Shown here: piece after piece, positions 60,219 through 64,000 of the stretch
Numbering within the stretch: the first letter of the stretch is position 1
Layout: each line of letters starts with the position of its first letter
DNA from: Hominimerdicola alba
Lineage (GTDB): Bacteria; Bacillota; Clostridia; Oscillospirales; Ruminococcaceae
DNA: 64,000 nt
Direction of reading: 5' to 3'
Assembly (NCBI RefSeq): GCF_900112155.1
Contig: NZ_FOKQ01000003.1
Span: 141,707 to 205,706, forward strand
Position numbers and translations under genes: made by a program
The notes under the pieces: generated by a model
Told to the model about the DNA's origin: nothing
What the model saw: the letters and a program-made list of their open reading frames with translations, nothing else
The model's database searches: none

Positions 60219-60415
60219 CAGCTCAATCCAAAGATGTTTTTGATCGTATCAAACAGCTCCCCTATCTTGCTGACCACCATCATCAGCACAACAACAAGCC
60301 CCGCAAGAGTGGTCATCATCGCCTGTTCGTCACGCTCGGCGCGTTTCAGCAGCTGGTTCAGCACCGCCACGATTATACCTACGGCGGCTATTTTGAATAT
60401 GAGATCTATTTCCAT
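60218..60415 (-). CDS. spoIIIAC: stage III sporulation protein AC
   Basis: A 65-residue protein of two membrane helices. It starts MEIDLIFKIAAVGIIVAVLN with QLLKRAERDEQAMMTTLAGL next, the family signature. The ATG at 60415 has ATAGGTGA in front; the GTG at 60424 is in that ribosome site. Confidence 0.93.
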   Translation of the reverse strand: MEIDLIFKIAAVGIIVAVLNQLLKRAERDEQAMMTTLAGLVVVLMMVVSKIGELFDTIKNIFGLS

Positions 60416-60424
60416 GATTTTCAC

Positions 60425-60898
60425 CTATAAAAGCAGAAGAGCAGCTGTAAGTCCTGCGGATATGCCCGCCGCCCTGTAGATCCTAGTGTATTTTTCTTTT
60501 GCGGCACGTGCCTTTTCCAGCCCGGCACTTACTTCCGCTATGAACAGAGCATTTTGAGCAAGCTGTCCATCTAAATCCGTATGACCGAAACGGGCGATAA
60601 GGTCGGCAAAGGGTTCGCAGAGTTCCAGACCGCTTGACCTTATGCGTGATGATACGCATTCGGTGATATTAACATCGTCAGATGCAAAGAGAGAGGTGTA
60701 GCTTCCCTTTTCTGCGGATATGCGTTCAAATATCCCCGCGGTATCAAGGCGGCATGAGGTCAGACAGATATCTATCTGCGACATTATTTCGCTTAGTTCA
60801 CGGAGCTCGTCCTCGCGCTTTTTCAGGCGATATACTGCGTTTTCACCTGCCGCCGCACCCGATGCTGTCAGCAACAGACAGCCTATCACGCCAAGCAC
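60425..60898 (-). CDS. spoIIIAB: stage III sporulation protein AB
   Basis: A 157-residue protein with an N-terminal membrane segment, a GspF-like helical domain (YRLKKREDELRELSEIMSQI) and a C-terminal membrane segment (AAGISAGLTAALLLL). It starts at GTG 60898, overlapping the spoIIIAA stop, with AGGTGAG in front. Confidence 0.92.
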   Translation of the reverse strand: MLGVIGCLLLTASGAAAGENAVYRLKKREDELRELSEIMSQIDICLTSCRLDTAGIFERISAEKGSYTSLFASDDVNITECVSSRIRSSGLELCEPFADLIARFGHTDLDGQLAQNALFIAEVSAGLEKARAAKEKYTRIYRAAGISAGLTAALLLL

Positions 60899-61782
60899 AG
60901 AAGCTCACCTGCTGTTCGTATATCTTTCACAGCACGGTCTTTCAGCAGCATCACTGTGTCGAAAACGCCCTCTTCCAGGACTTTTGAGATATTCGGTTTG
61001 TATGACAGTTCCGATAGACTGCCGCAGTGACAGGTGGCTATAAGCGCAACTCCCGAATCACAGGCGTATTCTAGGGAAGATATGTCATCAGCCGAGCCTA
61101 TCTCATCGCAGATAAGCACCTGTGGGGACATTACACGTACAGCCATTTCTATGGCGGTTTTTCGTGGGTAACGGTCGAAGATATCCGTCATGATACCAAC
61201 ATCATTTGTTGGAATACCTGATACCGTGGCAGCAAGTTCACTGCGCTCATCTATGATGGCAGTCCTGTATATGCCACCGCATAGTCTGGCAAGATCTCGC
61301 AGGAAAGTTGTTTTGCCGGATGAGGGTTCGCCCGCGATAAGCAGTGATATGGGGTGTACCGTCATTAATCGGCGGAATATATCCTCGGCACAGCCTGTCA
61401 CTTCCCTCGGAATACGGATATTCAGCGAGGAGATATCTCTGACATTAACAACTTTGCCGCCCTCTTCCGCGGCGGTACCTGAAATACCCACTCGCATACC
61501 ACCGCACCATGCCGCATAGCCCTCGCATAGCTGTGCAGTACTGCTGTGCATGGAATATCTGAAAGCTCTTGCGGCGATGAGTTCAATGTCTTTCGGGGTT
61601 ACTTTGATCTCAAGATTCGGAATAATAGTAGCGTCTGTTAAGGTAAGAGCAAGGGGTCTGCCTGTGCGCAGACGTATCTCACAGACTTTTTTGGTAATAT
61701 CCCAAGGAAGTTTTTCAAGCATCTCAGCAAGATCAGTCGGCAGAAGTTTCAAAGCATTTTCAAGACCTGAATTTTGATGCAT
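60886..61782 (-). CDS. spoIIIAA: stage III sporulation protein AA (secretion ATPase-like)
   Basis: A 298-residue ATPase: Walker A AGEPSSGKTTFLRDLARL (about 149-166) and Walker B VLICDEIGSADD (about 224-235). It is homologous to type II/III secretion ATPases and energises the SpoIIIA-SpoIIQ channel. The ATG at 61782 has AAAGGAGTG in front. Upstream frame extensions to 61863 run through the likely promoter and are rejected. It heads the operon, with a sigma-E-like promoter at 61813-61841. Confidence 0.94.
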   Translation of the reverse strand: MHQNSGLENALKLLPTDLAEMLEKLPWDITKKVCEIRLRTGRPLALTLTDATIIPNLEIKVTPKDIELIAARAFRYSMHSSTAQLCEGYAAWCGGMRVGISGTAAEEGGKVVNVRDISSLNIRIPREVTGCAEDIFRRLMTVHPISLLIAGEPSSGKTTFLRDLARLCGGIYRTAIIDERSELAATVSGIPTNDVGIMTDIFDRYPRKTAIEMAVRVMSPQVLICDEIGSADDISSLEYACDSGVALIATCHCGSLSELSYKPNISKVLEEGVFDTVMLLKDRAVKDIRTAGELLCLA

Positions 61783-61812
61783 ATCATCACTCCTTTGCTT
61801 GTCCATGGTAAA

Positions 61813-61841
61813 TAGATATGCTAGGGGTGAGGAGGATATGC
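61813..61841 (-). promoter_or_regulatory. sigma-E-like promoter of the spoIIIA operon
   Basis: GCATAT (61841-61836), 15 bases, CATATCTA (61820-61813) on the minus strand resembles the B. subtilis sigma-E pattern (ATA at -35, CATACAnT at -10). Start would be about 25 bases before the spoIIIAA ATG. No good TTGACA/TATAAT pair is present in the 60-base space. Confidence 0.5.
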
Positions 61842-61842
61842 A

Positions 61843-61880
61843 CAAAAAAATCACCGCTGTCATTTATCGACAACGGCGAT
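61843..61880 (-). terminator. terminator of the AI-2E permease gene
   Basis: ATCGCCGTTGT (61880-61870) pairs with ACAGCGGTGAT (61860-61850), with TTTTTTTG following on the minus strand. Confidence 0.88.
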
Positions 61881-61885
61881 GTTTT

Positions 61886-63205
61886 TTATTTTTCTGCGAT
61901 GGCTTCGGCAATTTCCTCTTCAACGGATTTTACTTCGTTTACCTCGTCTATCGAGGGGATATCGAGAGCCAAAAGTTCCTCAGCGGTAAGAGGTGTGCGC
62001 TCGGGGGGCTTTTTATAGAGATGCTGGACATCGTCCATATAATATTCGGTGCTGGTGGGAAGCTTCTTCTTGCGGAGTTTTTCCTCTACCGAACCTCTTA
62101 TGAAGCTGTACAGCAGAGCTGTGGTGGGAACTGCAAGTACCATTCCGCCGAAACCGAAAAGTCCGCCGAAAAGGAACAGGGATATGAGTACCCAGAAACC
62201 GGGAAGTCCTGTGGAATCACCGAGTATCTTGGGTCCCAGGATATTGCCGTCAAACTGCTGTAGCACTACTACGAACACGATGAAGATGATACACTTTTTC
62301 GGCTCGATAAGGAGTATCAGCAGACCTGTGGGAACTGCACCTATCAGGGGTCCGAAGAATGGTATGATGTTGGTCACGCCTATTATAACGCTTATCATGG
62401 TGGCGTAGGGCATACTCATTACGGTGAGAACGATGAAACATATCAGACCGATTATGATGGAGTCGATTATCTTGCCTGTGATGAAGCCCGAAAATACGGT
62501 GTTTGCCTGCTCGCAGCCTGCCATGATCTTTTCGCAGGTGCGCTTTTTGGTGAAGGCTATAATTATCTTCTTGAACTGTGCCAGAAGTTTTTCCTTGCTG
62601 CAAAGCATATAGACAGATACTATAAGACCCAGCAGGAAGTTCTTGACTACTGTAACAATGCCCCATGCGCCGGAAAGGATATTTTCAAGCATAGGTTTAA
62701 GTTTGTCGTATATCGTGCCCACATCGGTATTGAAATCTGACAGCCAGTTTGTAGCCGCCTGTTCAAGGGCGGGATAGTTTCGGAATACCTTGTTTATCCA
62801 TTTCTGGACACTCTCGGCTATGGAGCCTGCATTATCAAAGATCTCAATAACAGATTTTATAAGTTCGGGGACTACTATCGCCACGATACCCGTCACTATA
62901 CCAAGGAAAAGCAGCTCGGTTATGATGACCGACAGCGTCTTTATGAATCCGGCTGACTTCTTTTTCTTTTCCTCCGACTTGTAGAATCTTTCTATAAGAC
63001 GGCTTGTCCGCACCATTAGCGGGTTAGTGAGGAAAGCGATCACCAATCCCCATGTCACAGGCTGCATTACATCAAAAAAATTATAGATGCTTTTCAGGAT
63101 CTCATTGATATTATCCAGCGCCAGCACCAGCAGCACATTGACGGCGATAACTACAGCCGCATACACCGCTATGGTCTGGTACTTTTTATTTGCATATATC
63201 TTCAT
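61886..63205 (-). CDS. AI-2E family (PerM/YtvI-like) permease
   Basis: A 439-residue membrane protein with about eight helices. The family motif is visible in VIIGVTNIIPFFGPLIGAVP (about 284-303) and in PGFWVLISLFLFGGLFGFGG. A charged C-terminal tail of about 70 residues contains an EEIAEAIAEK run. Some relatives export AI-2 or sodium, and YtvI-like ones take part in sporulation; the substrate is not decided. Its own promoter is at 63242-63270 and it ends in a terminator before spoIIIAA. Confidence 0.93.
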   Translation of the reverse strand: MKIYANKKYQTIAVYAAVVIAVNVLLVLALDNINEILKSIYNFFDVMQPVTWGLVIAFLTNPLMVRTSRLIERFYKSEEKKKKSAGFIKTLSVIITELLFLGIVTGIVAIVVPELIKSVIEIFDNAGSIAESVQKWINKVFRNYPALEQAATNWLSDFNTDVGTIYDKLKPMLENILSGAWGIVTVVKNFLLGLIVSVYMLCSKEKLLAQFKKIIIAFTKKRTCEKIMAGCEQANTVFSGFITGKIIDSIIIGLICFIVLTVMSMPYATMISVIIGVTNIIPFFGPLIGAVPTGLLILLIEPKKCIIFIVFVVVLQQFDGNILGPKILGDSTGLPGFWVLISLFLFGGLFGFGGMVLAVPTTALLYSFIRGSVEEKLRKKKLPTSTEYYMDDVQHLYKKPPERTPLTAEELLALDIPSIDEVNEVKSVEEEIAEAIAEK

Positions 63206-63241
63206 GGTCTGTCCTTTCTTCGATAAAAAATACTGTTATAT

Positions 63242-63270
63242 ATTATAACTCATTTTCAGAAGATTTGCAA
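63242..63270 (-). promoter_or_regulatory. promoter of the AI-2E permease gene
   Basis: TTGCAA (63270-63265), 17 bases, TATAAT (63247-63242) on the minus strand. Confidence 0.7.
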
Positions 63271-63342
63271 GTGATTTACGAATTTTTCCGACCGCATAGG
63301 CTCGTTTACAAAAAGTTAACATTGCATTTTTTGGAAAACCTC

Positions 63343-63371
63343 TTGACAAATGGCAAAAAAAGTAATATAAT
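63343..63371 (+). promoter_or_regulatory. promoter of the T-box leader
   Basis: TTGACA (63343-63348), 17 bases, TATAAT (63366-63371). Transcription should start near 63378. Confidence 0.9.
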
Positions 63372-63377
63372 GCAAAA

Positions 63378-63685
63378 CAGAAAATCTGATATACGAAATC
63401 CTGTGAGCAAAAGTAAGTAACTGTTTGAGGGAGTTTCAGAGAGCTGTCGTTTGGTGCGAGACAGTACGAGGGCATACAGTGAATGGATTTGTGAGGAGCG
63501 GAGCGAAAGTTTTTACGAGTATCTCCTGCCGTGTTCCCTACGTTAGTGCGGAGGGGTATTGATCTCTAGGTCATTCCGAAGAGTGCGTACCTTGTGAGCC
63601 GACAATATTCTTGTCGGGAAAATGGGTGGCACCACGGTTCTATCGTCCCATGACTGAAGTCATGTGTGATGATGGGGCTTTTTTT
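63378..63685 (+). ncRNA. T-box riboswitch leader, predicted tRNA-Trp specific
   Basis: The T-box core ATGGGTGGCACCACG (63622-63636) is intact. It is followed by a terminator: GTCCCAT (63645-63651) with ATGGGGC at 63672-63678, and a T7 run to 63685. In stem I the 5' side of the specifier loop has AGTAAGTAA and the 3' side GTGAATGGAT (about 63479-63488), which places UGG as the specifier codon. The bulge UGGC would pair with a GCCA end, consistent with the G73 discriminator of tRNA-Trp. It would normally sit before trpS or trp genes; here an IS110-type transposase follows. Confidence 0.88.
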
Positions 63686-63833
63686 ATTGCCATTTTTGCT
63701 TTGGGATATCAAACAATGGAGCTTCCTGTAACCAAACAAATCAAGGGGTTGCAAAAAAGAACACCTCAGTGTAGAATGTAAATACTGACGATGCGAAAGT
63801 TAGTAATACAAACTACAGAAAGGTGTCCTCTAT
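63686..63833 (+). mobile_element. non-coding left region of an IS110-family element
   Basis: The 148 bases between the T-box terminator and the transposase start hold no gene. AACACCT (63759-63765) and AGGTGTC (63821-63827) can pair and enclose about 55 bases. In IS110 elements the non-coding end before the transposase may encode a guide (bridge) RNA, so a structured RNA could be here. The exact left boundary is not visible. Confidence 0.5.
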
Positions 63834-64000
63834 ATGTATTATACACAAAATGAAAAGATTTTGCAAGTAGGAGAAGAAAAAATAATTGTCGGGATCGATG
63901 TAGGCAGCGAAAAGCACTATGCCAGAGCATTTGACTGGAGAGGGATGGAGTATTCAAAGAAGGCCTATGTGTTCACAAATGACGCAGAAGGATTCGCAGG
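63834..64000 (+). CDS. IS110-family transposase, N-terminus (cut by window edge)
   Basis: The 55 visible codons start MYYTQNEKILQVGEEK and contain IIVGIDVGSEKHYARAFDWR, the opening beta strand of the IS110 DEDD (RuvC-like) domain. Asp22 in GIDVGSEKH is the first catalytic acid. A FTNDAEGF word typical of the group follows. The ribosome site is AAAGGTG. The remaining domains and the right end lie beyond 64000. Confidence 0.88.
   Translation, partial: MYYTQNEKILQVGEEKIIVGIDVGSEKHYARAFDWRGMEYSKKAYVFTNDAEGFA

Overview
The window looks like a chromosomal segment of a fibre-degrading Ruminococcus (Oscillospiraceae, Clostridia), R. albus or R. flavefaciens-like. The evidence is a secreted protein with a C-terminal type I dockerin, moderate GC, AGGAGG-type ribosome binding sites, TTGACA-17-TATAAT promoters, an Asp23/nusB/xseAB/ispA/dxs/tlyA/nadK/argR/recN cluster and a complete spoIIIA operon. 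The species call is an inference from gene content.

Layout. Positions 1-5250 (minus) carry a DUF1275 membrane protein, metA, four GNAT acetyltransferases, a nucleoside phosphorylase, a broken small gene and a crystallin-J1-like gene. glyA follows on plus at 5428-6675. A minus group (6750-9032) holds a SUKH-type protein, RidA and a tyrosine recombinase. Positions 9907-13459 (plus) form an agr-type peptide quorum-sensing locus: LytTR regulator, GHKL kinase, AgrB protease, an unrecognised gene, and a 49-residue AgrD-type propeptide. A LytTR-like operator and a promoter precede agrB. Positions 13646-21309 (minus) are housekeeping: thioesterase, nucleotidyltransferase, glycogen debranching enzyme, PARG-type hydrolase, pentapeptide protein, SPFH/NfeD pair and flavin reductase.

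Positions 21671-35629 (plus) hold a nearly complete arginine pathway (argG, argH, argC, argJ, argB, argD, argF). One or two unrelated small genes are wedged into almost every junction. One of these, a GH3 lipoprotein, is broken by an in-frame TAG. A GntR-regulated ABC exporter (36022-38692) and the dockerin protein (38834-39991) follow. A candidate 22-residue peptide gene at 40411-40479 has its ribosome site in a hairpin and ends in a terminator.

Positions 40514-46892 (minus) run thyX, tmk, a DUF2156 protein, a DJ-1 protein, 5-FTHF cyclo-ligase, mltG and a U32 protein. Positions 47049-61782 (minus) are a long array from spoIIIAA-AH through asp23, nusB, xseAB, ispA, dxs, a frameshifted tlyA, nadK and argR to recN. 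ArgR is the probable regulator of the arginine cluster. An AI-2E family permease lies at 61886-63205. The window ends in a T-box leader, predicted to read tRNA-Trp, directly followed by the start of an IS110-family transposase.

Three genes are broken: 3199-3585 (two indels), the GH3 gene (nonsense) and tlyA (A-run frameshift). Sequencing error cannot be excluded for the two with homopolymer indels.
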